Positions 8,560 through 16,715 of a stretch of 64,000 nucleotides of DNA are shown in pieces. The notes beneath the pieces are model-generated. The model did no database searches, was not told the origin of the DNA, and worked only from the letters and a program-made list of their open reading frames with translations. Source of the DNA: Sphingomonas sp. R-74633 (lineage in GTDB: Bacteria > Pseudomonadota > Alphaproteobacteria > Sphingomonadales > Sphingomonadaceae); assembly GCF_013416555.1 (NCBI RefSeq), contig NZ_JACCFG010000006.1, positions 124,001 through 188,000 on the forward strand, read 5' to 3'. Position numbers and translations under genes: made by a program. How positions within the stretch are numbered: position 1 is the first letter of the stretch; every line of letters starts with the position of its first letter.

Positions 8560-9897
8560 TCAGCGCCAGCTGCCCATCCACATCCAGTGCTGGAAGCCTT
8601 GGCTGTCAGCCAGCGGTGCGCCCGACAGGACGGGGTAGAAATAACCGAACATCAGCAGCGACAGCGCCACGAACCACTCTTCCCAGCCGCGGTTCTTGCC
8701 GCGGTCGAAATGGAGGAAGGCAACCGGCAGCACCATGCACAGGAAGATGCTGCTCGGGTGGTAATAATAGAAGAAGCCGATCGACTTGGGGATGACGACA
8801 TAGATCGCCAGCGACCCGGTCCATAGCAACGCCATCGCCAGCGGCTTGATCGCCTTGTCCTTGAACCAGGCCCAATAGCAGGCGGCGACCGCGACCAGCC
8901 CGCCCCACATGATCAGCGGGTTGCCGATCAGCAGTACGCCGCGCTGGGCGCCGCGATCCCATTCATAGAAATACCAGATCGGCCGCAGCATCAGCGGCCA
9001 GCTCCACCAGCTCGACTGATAGGTGTGGTGCGGCAGGATCTGCGTCTGCATCTGCCACATATGGATCTGCTGGGCGAGCAGGCCGGAGAGCGAAGTCAGC
9101 GGATCGGTGGTGTAGAAGAAGGCAGGCGCGAAGGTGACGAAATAGGTGACCACGCTCACCACGCCGAGCGCCAGGATCGCCGGGATGGCGGGCAGGCCGG
9201 CCCAGTGGCGCTGGTCCTTGCCCGAGAGCGCGGAGAGCAGCGGTTTCTTCGCCAGCCGCGCATCGCGAACCCGGATGACCAGGAAGGCGAGGCTGGCCAG
9301 CACGATATAGGGTACGCCCGCCCATTTGACGGCGGTGACCAGTCCCATCAGCACGCTCGCGACGATCCAGCGCCACCGCACTGCCTTGCCCTGGCCCTGC
9401 ATCGCCCAGAGGAAGAAGACGAGCGCCCAGACCAGCAGCATGCCGAGGAAGACGTCGAGCATGCCGGTGCGCGCCTGGACATAGACCGTCTGATTGAGGA
9501 GCGTCAGCAGCGCGCCGACCAGCGCGGCGCGCATCCGGCGAGTGAAGAGCAGCAGGAAGGCGAAGACGCCGAGCACCGTCGCGGTGCCGCCGAGCGTGGA
9601 CGCGATGCGCCAGCCGAACGGATTGTCGCCGAGCAGCGCCATGCCCGCCGCGATCAGCTCCTTGCCGAACATCGGATGCTCGACATTGCGCGGGCCCGAA
9701 AGGTCGAGCAGCGCCTGCGCCGCGGGGAGGTAATGGATCTCGTCGAACATGATCACGCTCGGCTGATCGAGATGAATCAGGAACAGCGCCTGGGTGACGA
9801 TGGCGAGAAGCAGGGCGACGAGCCAGGGGCGGTTCCCCAAGGACTTGATCCGGTCGAGCATGGCGCGTGGGATAGCCGACCGTTCCGCGTCCGTCAT
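8560..9897 (-). CDS. PMT-family phospholipid-carrier-dependent protein mannosyltransferase
   Basis: 445 residues with about ten membrane helices. The conserved Asp-Glu of the first periplasmic loop is present (FDEIHY, D52-E53), followed by the RN-EHP-FGKEL region typical of PMT/Pmt1-like proteins and a C-terminal PMT_4TMC-like part ending HWMWMGSWR. It should transfer mannose from a polyprenyl phosphate to Ser/Thr of exported proteins. It converges with the DPM-like synthase, 4 bases between stops, and diverges from metZ. Confidence 0.88.
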   Translation of the reverse strand: MTDAERSAIPRAMLDRIKSLGNRPWLVALLLAIVTQALFLIHLDQPSVIMFDEIHYLPAAQALLDLSGPRNVEHPMFGKELIAAGMALLGDNPFGWRIASTLGGTATVLGVFAFLLLFTRRMRAALVGALLTLLNQTVYVQARTGMLDVFLGMLLVWALVFFLWAMQGQGKAVRWRWIVASVLMGLVTAVKWAGVPYIVLASLAFLVIRVRDARLAKKPLLSALSGKDQRHWAGLPAIPAILALGVVSVVTYFVTFAPAFFYTTDPLTSLSGLLAQQIHMWQMQTQILPHHTYQSSWWSWPLMLRPIWYFYEWDRGAQRGVLLIGNPLIMWGGLVAVAACYWAWFKDKAIKPLAMALLWTGSLAIYVVIPKSIGFFYYYHPSSIFLCMVLPVAFLHFDRGKNRGWEEWFVALSLLMFGYFYPVLSGAPLADSQGFQHWMWMGSWR

Positions 9898-9926
9898 GCT
9901 GAACTTGGTTTCCGAAAGTTGCGCGT

Positions 9927-9964
9927 GGCCAAGCCGAGATTGGCCCTTTGAAACAAGTTAGGGC
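9927..9964 (+). promoter_or_regulatory. Mutually exclusive hairpins in the metZ leader
   Basis: GGCCAA (9927-9932) pairs with TTGGCC (9940-9945) around a 7-base loop. Overlapping it, GCCCT (9943-9947) pairs with AGGGC (9960-9964). The two cannot form together. metZ genes of alphaproteobacteria can be under SAM-responsive leaders, but I cannot match this to a known SAM class by eye. Confidence 0.3.
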
Positions 9965-10013
9965 GACGAGCGGAGTTGACGCCCCGGCCCCCCAGCCGCA
10001 AAGCAAAACCATT

Positions 10014-11222
10014 ATGAAGCGTCATACCGGCCAGGACCGCAGCATCACCCGCAACTGGAAGCCCGCCACCCAGGCCGTGCGCGGGGGCACCGCGCGTTCG
10101 GAATGGGGCGAGACGAGCGAGGCGATGTTCCTCACCTCGGGCTACGCGTACGACTGCGCTGGCGACGCCGCCGCGCGCTTCGCGGGCGAGCAGCAGGGCA
10201 TGACCTATTCGCGCCTGCAGAACCCGACGGTGCAGATGCTCGAGGAGCGGATCGCGCTGCTCGAAGGCGCCGAGGCCTGCCGCACCATGGCGACCGGCAT
10301 GGCGGCGATGACCGCGGCGATCCTCTGCCAGGTCAGCGCGGGCGATCACATCGTCCAGGGCCGCGCCGCCTTCGGCTCGTGCCGCTGGCTGACCGACAGC
10401 CTGTTGCCGCGCTTCGGCGTGGAGACGACGATCGTCGATGCGCGCGATCCGCAGCAGTTCCAGGACGCGATCCGCCCGAACACCAAGGTCTTCTTCTTCG
10501 AGACCCCGGCCAACCCGACGATGGACGTGGTCGATCTCGAAGCGGTGTGCGGCATCGCGCGCAAGCACGGCATCACCAGCGTGGTCGACAATGCCTTCGC
10601 CACCCCCGCGCTCCAGCGCCCGCTCGATTTCGGCGCGGACGTGGTGGCCTATTCGGCGACCAAGATGATGGACGGGCAGGGCCGCGTGCTCGCCGGCGCC
10701 GTCACCGGCTCGTCGGCCTTCATCAACGACGTGCTGTTGCCCTTCACGCGCAACACCGGCCCGACGCTGTCGCCGTTCAACGCCTGGGTGGTGCTGAAGG
10801 GTATGGAGACGCTCGACCTGCGCATCCGCCGCCAGAGCGAGAATGCGCTCAAGGTCGGCAGCTTCCTCGAGAAGCGCGTGCCCAAGATCAACTTCCCGGC
10901 GCTGCCCAGCCACCCGCAGCACAATCTGTTCATGCGCCAGATGGACGCGGCCGGCCCGATCTTCTCGTTCGAAGTCGATGGCGGCCGCAAGCAGGCGCAT
11001 GCGCTGCTCGACGCGCTCGAGCTCGTCGACATCTCGAACAATATCGGCGATTCGCGCTCGCTGATGACGCATCCCAGCTCGACTACCCATTATGGCGTGG
11101 CCGAGGAGAAGCGCTTGGAGATGGGCGTGACCGAGGGCATGCTGCGCGTGAATGTGGGGCTGGAGGATCCGGAAGACGTGATCGCCGATCTCGATCAGGC
11201 GCTGAGGGCCGCCGGTTTGTGA
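10014..11222 (+). CDS. metZ: O-succinylhomoserine sulfhydrylase
   Basis: 402 residues from the ATG at 10014, preferred because the protein then begins MKRHTGQDRSITRNWKPAT as in the family; an upstream in-frame TTG at 9948 would add an unlikely 22-residue tail. It is a Cys/Met-metabolism PLP enzyme making homocysteine from O-succinylhomoserine and sulfide. The PLP Lys is K217 in YSATKMMDGQG, and the GMAAMTAAI and FFETPANPTMDVVD stretches are typical. It is the first gene of a four-gene overlapping operon with apaG, a LysR regulator and a GNAT enzyme. Confidence 0.94.
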   Translation: MKRHTGQDRSITRNWKPATQAVRGGTARSEWGETSEAMFLTSGYAYDCAGDAAARFAGEQQGMTYSRLQNPTVQMLEERIALLEGAEACRTMATGMAAMTAAILCQVSAGDHIVQGRAAFGSCRWLTDSLLPRFGVETTIVDARDPQQFQDAIRPNTKVFFFETPANPTMDVVDLEAVCGIARKHGITSVVDNAFATPALQRPLDFGADVVAYSATKMMDGQGRVLAGAVTGSSAFINDVLLPFTRNTGPTLSPFNAWVVLKGMETLDLRIRRQSENALKVGSFLEKRVPKINFPALPSHPQHNLFMRQMDAAGPIFSFEVDGGRKQAHALLDALELVDISNNIGDSRSLMTHPSSTTHYGVAEEKRLEMGVTEGMLRVNVGLEDPEDVIADLDQALRAAGL

Positions 11223-11620
11223 TGGACCAGCTGTTCACCGATGCGACGGAAACGCGCGGGATCACCGTGCGCGTGTCGGTGAGCTATCTGCCCGAACAGA
11301 GCGAGCCGAGCCGTGGCCGCTGGTTCTGGGCCTATCACATCCGCATCGAGAACAGCTCCGCCGTGACGGTGCAGCTGCTCACGCGGCATTGGATCATCAC
11401 CGACGGGCGCGGCGCGCGCCACACGGTGGAAGGAGAAGGCGTGGTCGGTGAACAGCCGATGATCGGGCCGGGGGCAAGCTTCGACTATGTCTCGGGCTGC
11501 CCGCTCGCCACGCCGACGGGGAATATGCAGGGCAATTATCACATGATCGGTGAGGATGGTTCGGCGTTCGACGTCGCCATCCCCAAATTCGCGCTCACGG
11601 CGCCGGCGGTGGCGGAATGA
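11222..11620 (+). CDS. apaG: ApaG protein
   Basis: 132 residues. The ATG shares one base with the metZ stop (TGATG). ApaG is a small single-domain immunoglobulin-like fold protein (DUF525), whose role is tied to Mg/Co resistance and Ap4A metabolism in enterics but is not settled biochemically. The conserved core is present: YHIRIENSSAVTVQLLTRHWIITDG, written here only in part, then GEGVVGEQPMIGPGASFDY and the glycine-rich MQGNYHM. Its stop overlaps the LysR start by ATGA. Confidence 0.92.
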   Translation: MDQLFTDATETRGITVRVSVSYLPEQSEPSRGRWFWAYHIRIENSSAVTVQLLTRHWIITDGRGARHTVEGEGVVGEQPMIGPGASFDYVSGCPLATPTGNMQGNYHMIGEDGSAFDVAIPKFALTAPAVAE

Positions 11621-12408
11621 AGCGGACGCATCTCCCGCTCAACGGCCTGCGCGTGCTCGATGCCGCCGCGCGCCATCTGAGCTTCACCCGCGCCGCGGAC
11701 GAGCTGGCGGTCACGCCGGCGGCGGTCGGCCAGCAGATCCGCGCGCTCGAGGACACGCTGGGCGTCGTCCTGTTCCGCCGCACCACCAAGGGGCTGGAGC
11801 TCACGCCCGAGGCCGAGGCAGGGCTCGCGGCGCTGCGCGCAGGCTTCCTCCAGTTCGAGGAAAGCGTGCGCGCGATGCAGGCTGGGCAGTCGTCCAAGTC
11901 GCTGACCATCGCCGCACCGCGCGACCTGACCGCGAAATGGCTGATGCCGCGCCTCGCCGAGATTGCGCGGGCGGACAGCGAGATCCGCTTCATGCTCGTC
12001 CCCGCCGACGAGGCGATCGACTTCACCGAAGCCAATCTCGACCTCGCCATCCGCTGGGGCGAAGGCCCGGGAGAGCATGAGGGCGAGGCGCTGGAAAGCG
12101 ACGGGATGATCACGGTCGAGCGCGCCGGCGGCAGCATCGACGTGCGCATCTCCTGGCCGGGCTGCATGGCCGAGGATGCCGGGTCGCTGGTTCGCGTCGC
12201 CGATGCCGGGCTCGCGCTCGAAGCGGCGGCCGAGGGGCTGGGCCGGGCGACTGTGCCCGAACTGCTCGCGCGCGGCGACATCGCCTCGGGCCGGGTCGTC
12301 GTGGTCGGCGAGCCCAAAAGCTCGAAGCTCGGTTACTGGCTGGTCGCACCGCTGCCCCAGTGGCGGCAGAAGAAGGTGAAGTCGCTGGTCGACGCGCTGG
12401 CGCAGTGA
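11617..12408 (+). CDS. LysR-type transcriptional regulator, GcvA-like
   Basis: 263 residues, somewhat shorter than the usual 290-310. The N-terminal winged HTH is clear (LNGLRVLDAAARHLSFTRAA, then GQQIRALEDTLG and LFRRTTKGLELT). The C-terminal substrate-binding domain reads as in GcvA/AmpR-like members (LAIRWGEG). It is embedded in the metZ-apaG chain, so it may regulate sulfur amino acid genes, but that is inferred from position only. Its end overlaps the GTG start of the GNAT gene. Confidence 0.9.
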   Translation: MKRTHLPLNGLRVLDAAARHLSFTRAADELAVTPAAVGQQIRALEDTLGVVLFRRTTKGLELTPEAEAGLAALRAGFLQFEESVRAMQAGQSSKSLTIAAPRDLTAKWLMPRLAEIARADSEIRFMLVPADEAIDFTEANLDLAIRWGEGPGEHEGEALESDGMITVERAGGSIDVRISWPGCMAEDAGSLVRVADAGLALEAAAEGLGRATVPELLARGDIASGRVVVVGEPKSSKLGYWLVAPLPQWRQKKVKSLVDALAQ

Positions 12409-12941
12409 ACGCGCCGCGCGAGACGGTGACGCTCGAGACCGGGCGGCTCCGCCTGCGCCCGCGCACCCCCGATGATGCCGAGGCGCTGTTTGCAAGCCTC
12501 TCCGATCCTGAGCTGATGCATTTCTGGTCGGGCCCGCCGCATGCCAGCGTCGCGGAAACCCGCGCGGAGTTTGCACGCGCGCGGCCGGAGTGGCGCGCCT
12601 GGGCGATCACGCTGAAGGGCGACGACACCGCGATCGGCGTGGTCGCGGCGGGGGAGAAGCGCCAGGGCGGGGTCAGCGAGATCGGTTATATGCTCGGGCG
12701 CAGCCATTGGGGCAGCGGCATCGCCGCCGAGGCAGTGACCGCCGTGATCGACCAGATCTTCGCCGAGGGGCAGCGCCGCGTCTTCGCCGATACCGATCCC
12801 GAGAACAGGGCGTCGCGCCGGCTGCTCGAGCGGCTCGGCTTCAGGCTCGAAGGGATACTGCGCGCTGAATGGGAAACGCATATCGGGGTGCGCGACACTG
12901 CGCTCTACGGCCTGCTGCCCGCCGACCGGGTGCCGCGCTGA
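12405..12941 (+). CDS. GNAT acetyltransferase, RimJ/RimL type
   Basis: 178 residues from GTG overlapping the LysR stop (GTGA). The protein opens with TLETGRLRLRPRTPDDAEAL, the usual RimJ/RimL start, and has the acetyl-CoA loop in the YMLGRSHWGSGIAAEAVTAV stretch and DPENRASRRLLERLGF near the C-terminus. The substrate (ribosomal protein N-terminus, amino sugar or antibiotic) cannot be inferred. It ends 3 bases before the convergent TPR-like gene's stop. Confidence 0.88.
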   Translation: MNAPRETVTLETGRLRLRPRTPDDAEALFASLSDPELMHFWSGPPHASVAETRAEFARARPEWRAWAITLKGDDTAIGVVAAGEKRQGGVSEIGYMLGRSHWGSGIAAEAVTAVIDQIFAEGQRRVFADTDPENRASRRLLERLGFRLEGILRAEWETHIGVRDTALYGLLPADRVPR

Positions 12942-12944
12942 AAC

Positions 12945-14099
12945 CTATTTGGCGGCAGTCTTCGCGTCGTCGTCCGGCGTGATGTCGAGCGTCACGATGC
13001 GACCGGTCTTCGAGCGGCCGCGCATGTGCGTGCCGGTTTCGCCACTCGTGACGTCGAACACCAGGCTGAACCGCTCGATGCGGACCATCCCGTCGCTGTT
13101 GGAGCCGAGGTCGATCGGCACATAGCGCCGGCGGGCGATCGATTCCTCGACCTGCTTGGCCCAGTCGCCCGAAAGCGGCCCGGAGCTGCGCAGCCGCTCG
13201 ACGTCCTGCACGCGGCCAGCCGCATCGATCCGATAGCGCAGGTCGAACCATTCGGCTTCGTTGTGCGTGGTCAGGCCGGTGCGCGGATCCTTGGGGATCA
13301 GCGGCGGCGCATAGATCGCGATCGGCGTGTCGATGCCCTTGCCGGCCAGCGCGGCGACCGCCTTTTCGAGCGACTCCTCGTCGCCCCGCGCGGCCGCGAG
13401 CCGGGCGCGCAGCACCGCCGCTGCAAGGCGATAGGTGGCGAGCTGGGGCTCGGTGGTCTTCTCCATCTTGGCGATCTTGGCGCGGGCGATCGCGTTATAG
13501 CCGTCGTCGCGGATCGCCAGCGTCGCATAGGTGCCCGCCTGGCGCAGCATCGCCCGGCCCTCGACCTGATATTGCCCCGCGTCATGCGCCTTGCGCTCGA
13601 CCGCGCGATAGACGTCCATCGCGCCGTTCAGCCGGCCGACATTGAGGAAATAGTCGCCGGTCATCAGCTGCTGGTTGAGCACGCGGTCGTTGGTGGAGCC
13701 GAGCCCGTCGCGCAGCGTCTCGAACGAAAAGATCTGGAGCAGACGGCCATTGTCGGGAAGCCCGATAATGTCGTTCAGCCGCCCATAGGCGCGCTGGAGG
13801 TCGGAGACATCGACCGGATATTCCTTGGCGAAGCGGGCGTTGCGGTGGTGCGATTCCGCCACCGTCCGCCGCGCGGCGAGATAGTCGCCGGCGAGATACT
13901 GGTTCTCGGCATGCGCCAGCGTCGCGTCGATATCTTCCTTGGGCGGGCAATGCCGGGCGAGGCAGTCGGCGAGGTTCTTCTCGGTCTCCGCGATCGGCTT
14001 GCCGGTAACGAGGATCGTCGGCGCGGGCGCCTCCTGCTTGCTCTGCGCCCAGGCAGGCGGGGCCGCTGCGATTGCCGCGAACAGGATCAGACCACGCAT
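12945..14099 (-). CDS. Secreted helical-repeat protein with a TonB-C-like tail
   Basis: 384 residues with a signal peptide ending AWA-Q at about residue 19. The middle is helical and TPR-like (LAHAENQYLAGDYLAARRTV; GDYFLNVGRLNGAMDVYRAV). The last 110 residues (LRYRIDAAGRVQDVERLRSS, WAKQVEESIARRRYVPI) resemble the C-terminal domain of energy-transducer TonB proteins, a pattern seen in many sphingomonad periplasmic proteins. No membrane anchor besides the signal is seen, so TonB function itself is unlikely. Role unknown. Confidence 0.7.
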   Translation of the reverse strand: MRGLILFAAIAAAPPAWAQSKQEAPAPTILVTGKPIAETEKNLADCLARHCPPKEDIDATLAHAENQYLAGDYLAARRTVAESHHRNARFAKEYPVDVSDLQRAYGRLNDIIGLPDNGRLLQIFSFETLRDGLGSTNDRVLNQQLMTGDYFLNVGRLNGAMDVYRAVERKAHDAGQYQVEGRAMLRQAGTYATLAIRDDGYNAIARAKIAKMEKTTEPQLATYRLAAAVLRARLAAARGDEESLEKAVAALAGKGIDTPIAIYAPPLIPKDPRTGLTTHNEAEWFDLRYRIDAAGRVQDVERLRSSGPLSGDWAKQVEESIARRRYVPIDLGSNSDGMVRIERFSLVFDVTSGETGTHMRGRSKTGRIVTLDITPDDDAKTAAK

Positions 14100-14217
14100 A
14101 CCGATTTCTCCCTTGGCGCCGCACCATATGCGTTTGTTTTGCCCCCGGATGTCCAGAGTGATTGGCGCCGGATCGGTGGATCGCTAGGGTCGCGCTTCGC
14201 ATGAGGAGGGAGTGACC

Positions 14218-15051
14218 ATGCCGCAAAGTCCGTGGAGCCATAGCCGCAGCGCCGGCATCGCCGACGACATCGATTTCGAGATCAAGGGGCAGGAGCTCCA
14301 GTTCGTCGAGATCGAGCTCGATCCGGGCGAAAGCGCGGTGGCCGAGGCGGGCGCCCTGGTGTGGAAGGATGCGAGTGTCGGCATGACCACCGTGTTCGGC
14401 GATGGCAGCGGCCAGCAGGGCGGCGGCTTCATGGGCGCGCTGCTCGGCGCCGGCAAAAGGCTGGTGACGGGTGAGAGCCTGTTCACCACCGTCTTCACGC
14501 ACAATGGCTCGGGCAAGGCGCGCGTGGCGTTCGCGGCACCGGTGCCCGGCGCGATCGTGCCGCTCAAGCTCGATCAGCTGGGCGGCACGCTGATCTGCCA
14601 GAAGGACGCGTTCCTCTGCGCCGCCAAGGGCGTGTCGATGGGCATCGCCTTCCAGCGCCGGGTGATGACCGGGCTGTTCGGTGGCGAGGGCTTCATCATG
14701 CAGAAGCTCGACGGTGATGGCTGGGTGTTCGTCCAGTTCGGCGGGATGGTCGTCGAGCGCGAGCTGGCGCCGGGCGAGGAGCTCCATGTCGACACCGGCT
14801 GTGTCGCGGCGTTCACGCCGTCGGTGGATTTCGACCTGATCAGCGCAGGCGGCGTGCGCAGCATGATCTTCGGCGGCGAGGGGCTGTTCTTCGCGCGGCT
14901 GCGCGGCCCGGGCAAGGTATGGATCCAGTCGCTGCCCTTCTCGCGCCTGGCCGGGCGGATGATGGCGGCGGCCTCTTCCTATGGCGGGCAGAATCGCGGC
15001 GAAGGCTCGGTGCTCGGCTCGCTCGGCGACATCATCGGAGGCAATCGTTGA
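14218..15051 (+). CDS. TIGR00266 / AIM24-family protein
   Basis: 277 residues. The ATG at 14218 is chosen because GAGGAGGG lies 8 bases upstream; a GTG at 14212 sits too close. Family marks: EIELDPGESAVAEAGALVW near the start, glycine-rich QQGGGFMGALLGAGKRLVTGES, and the tryptophan/phenylalanine-rich beta turns of a trimeric double-sided beta barrel. The family (AIM24 in yeast mitochondria) has no settled bacterial function. The TTG start of the next membrane protein overlaps its stop. Confidence 0.88.
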   Translation: MPQSPWSHSRSAGIADDIDFEIKGQELQFVEIELDPGESAVAEAGALVWKDASVGMTTVFGDGSGQQGGGFMGALLGAGKRLVTGESLFTTVFTHNGSGKARVAFAAPVPGAIVPLKLDQLGGTLICQKDAFLCAAKGVSMGIAFQRRVMTGLFGGEGFIMQKLDGDGWVFVQFGGMVVERELAPGEELHVDTGCVAAFTPSVDFDLISAGGVRSMIFGGEGLFFARLRGPGKVWIQSLPFSRLAGRMMAAASSYGGQNRGEGSVLGSLGDIIGGNR

Positions 15052-15314
15052 CCCCGCGGCCGATCCCCAACCTCAACGACCCCGAGGAACGGCGCGCCTA
15101 TCGCCGTGAGCTGATGGCGGTGGCCAAGCCGCTTCGCCGCACCGGCGTGGCGCTGGCGGTGCTTGGCTCGGCGCTGATCCTGATCAACGCCTATTGGACG
15201 CCGATCCCGAACGTCGTCACGCTGGCCGCGATCGTCACCGGCTTCGCGCTGATGCTGGTGGGGATCGGGGTCCGCACCAAATATCACAAGCGGCGGATGC
15301 GCGGGGAGATCTAG
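15048..15314 (+). CDS. Small two-TM membrane protein
   Basis: 88 residues starting at TTG that overlaps the previous stop (TTGA), with GGAGG ending 6 bases upstream, which decides the start. The N-terminus is charged (DPEERRAYRRELMAVAKPLRR), then two membrane helices at about residues 35-52 and 57-76, and a basic tail. No family recognised. Coupling suggests it acts with the AIM24-like protein. It overlaps the convergent serine hydrolase gene by 4 bases. Confidence 0.65.
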   Translation: MTPRPIPNLNDPEERRAYRRELMAVAKPLRRTGVALAVLGSALILINAYWTPIPNVVTLAAIVTGFALMLVGIGVRTKYHKRRMRGEI

Positions 15315-16642
15315 GGCGCGGGCACCAGCTCCGCCGCCTTGGCGATCAGCGCGGCGAAATGGCCTTGCTCGATTTCCTTGGCGGGATCGTTCCAGCTGGC
15401 GGTGACGACATACCAGTCGCCATTCTTCGCCTCCAGCAGATAGGTGAGGTTGATCACCCCCGGCTCCGATCCACCCTTGAAGCCGACCCATTGCCAGCGC
15501 GCCTTGGCCTCGGGCGGCAGGCCGGGGTTCTTCGACAGCACCGCGCGGGCATCGGCGCCGGCGGGCCCCTCGGTGTTGCGCCGCAGCCAGTCCATCACCC
15601 GGACCAGATCGCTGGGGCTCTCGAACCACTCAAAGGTGTCGATCAGCTTGGGGATCTTCTGGGTGAAGCTTGTCGCGTCGATCAGGATCGTCGGGATGCC
15701 GGTCATCTCGCCGTTCAGCAGCGCGCGCCGTCCAGCCTCATCGAGCGCGAGATAGCGATCGGCTAGGCCTGCCACGCCCTTGAGCTTGAACATGTCGAGC
15801 GTGGCGAGGAAGGGGCGGTTGCGCGCCGGATCGGCGATGCCGAGCACCGGCATCATCGCCTCGACCTTCTCGCGGCCCAGCGTGTGGAGCAGGATGTCGG
15901 TCGCGCTGTTGTCGCTGATCGAGATCATCTGGGTGGCGAGTTCGCGCAAGGAGACCTGCGTGCCCTTGGGCTTCATCGTATAGCCGCCGCCGGGCAGCGG
16001 CGTGCCGTCGAGCGTGACGAGATCGTCCCATTTGCGCGTGCCGGCATTGGTCTCGCGGACCAGCTCGGACAGGATCACCAGCTTGAACGCCGATCCGATC
16101 GCATAAGGCTTGTCGGCATTATAGCCCTGGATGAGCTGCGGCTTGCCCGCGCCCAGCCGGGCGATCGCGAAGCCGGCGGAGCCGCGCAGCGTCTTGAGCT
16201 CGGCCATCGCCTCGGTAGCGGTGGCGGGGGTCTTGCCGGTATCGCGCAGCGCGCTGCCGGTGATCAGCAGGCCAGTCACCTGGTGCGGCGGCGCCGGATC
16301 CACGGCGATCTTCAGCGTCGCCACCGCCTCGTTGAGCCCAATCTGCACCGTCGCCTGCCAAGGCGTGACCTGGTCGATCTTCTCCACCCCTCCTACGCCG
16401 GCGGCTTTGAACTGCGCGATGATCGGATCGAACTTCTCGCGCGGCACCGCGGCCTTGAAGGCGGGGGTGAAATACTCGTCATAGCTGACCTTGCCGCTGA
16501 GCAGGCCGGGCAGCTGGTTCACCCGCTCGGTAAAGGCGGGATCGGCCTTGACGGGGGCGGCCGGGGCGACCGGCGGCGCTGCGGTCTGCGCCAAAGCAGG
16601 CGCGGCGATCAGGAAGGCGGCGAGATACGGGAGCAGGCGCAT
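15311..16642 (-). CDS. Class A beta-lactamase-fold serine hydrolase
   Basis: 443 residues, longer than the ~290 of resistance beta-lactamases. A signal peptide ends ALA-Q at residue 19. An N-terminal alpha/beta accessory domain (about 35-130) resembles that of LpqF/Cpe-type hydrolases. The catalytic domain keeps S184-A-F-K187, S243-D-N245 and K389-G-G, all three landmarks of the class A/D-peptidase fold; the Glu166-type omega loop is not obvious. It may be a beta-lactamase, esterase or muropeptide-related enzyme. Its promoter lies inside an unusual inverted repeat just after parE. Confidence 0.85.
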   Translation of the reverse strand: MRLLPYLAAFLIAAPALAQTAAPPVAPAAPVKADPAFTERVNQLPGLLSGKVSYDEYFTPAFKAAVPREKFDPIIAQFKAAGVGGVEKIDQVTPWQATVQIGLNEAVATLKIAVDPAPPHQVTGLLITGSALRDTGKTPATATEAMAELKTLRGSAGFAIARLGAGKPQLIQGYNADKPYAIGSAFKLVILSELVRETNAGTRKWDDLVTLDGTPLPGGGYTMKPKGTQVSLRELATQMISISDNSATDILLHTLGREKVEAMMPVLGIADPARNRPFLATLDMFKLKGVAGLADRYLALDEAGRRALLNGEMTGIPTILIDATSFTQKIPKLIDTFEWFESPSDLVRVMDWLRRNTEGPAGADARAVLSKNPGLPPEAKARWQWVGFKGGSEPGVINLTYLLEAKNGDWYVVTASWNDPAKEIEQGHFAALIAKAAELVPAP

Positions 16643-16676
16643 CGGTGCCTCATCGGCTATGGAGGTGCTGCTTCTA

Positions 16677-16715
16677 CGCGCGATAAATTATGATATCAAC
16701 ATTTATCGCGCGCAA
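16677..16715 (-). promoter_or_regulatory. Promoter bracketed by a perfect 12-bp inverted repeat (candidate operator)
   Basis: CGCGCGATAAAT (16677-16688) and ATTTATCGCGCG (16701-16712) are perfect inverted copies around a 12-base spacer that holds the palindrome TGATATCA. On the minus strand a TTGCGC -35 (16710-16715) and a CATAAT -10 (16687-16692) are 17 bases apart and lie within the repeat. The AT-rich core stands out from the GC-rich surroundings. It would drive the serine hydrolase gene; the cognate regulator is not known. Confidence 0.6.

Noticed and set aside
9898..10013. SAM-II riboswitch
   Set aside because: I could not place the conserved aptamer sequences; kept only as a weak structural note.
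15311..16642. Serine hydrolase as a resistance beta-lactamase gene
   Set aside because: Length, extra N-terminal domain and lack of an obvious Glu166 loop argue against a typical resistance enzyme.
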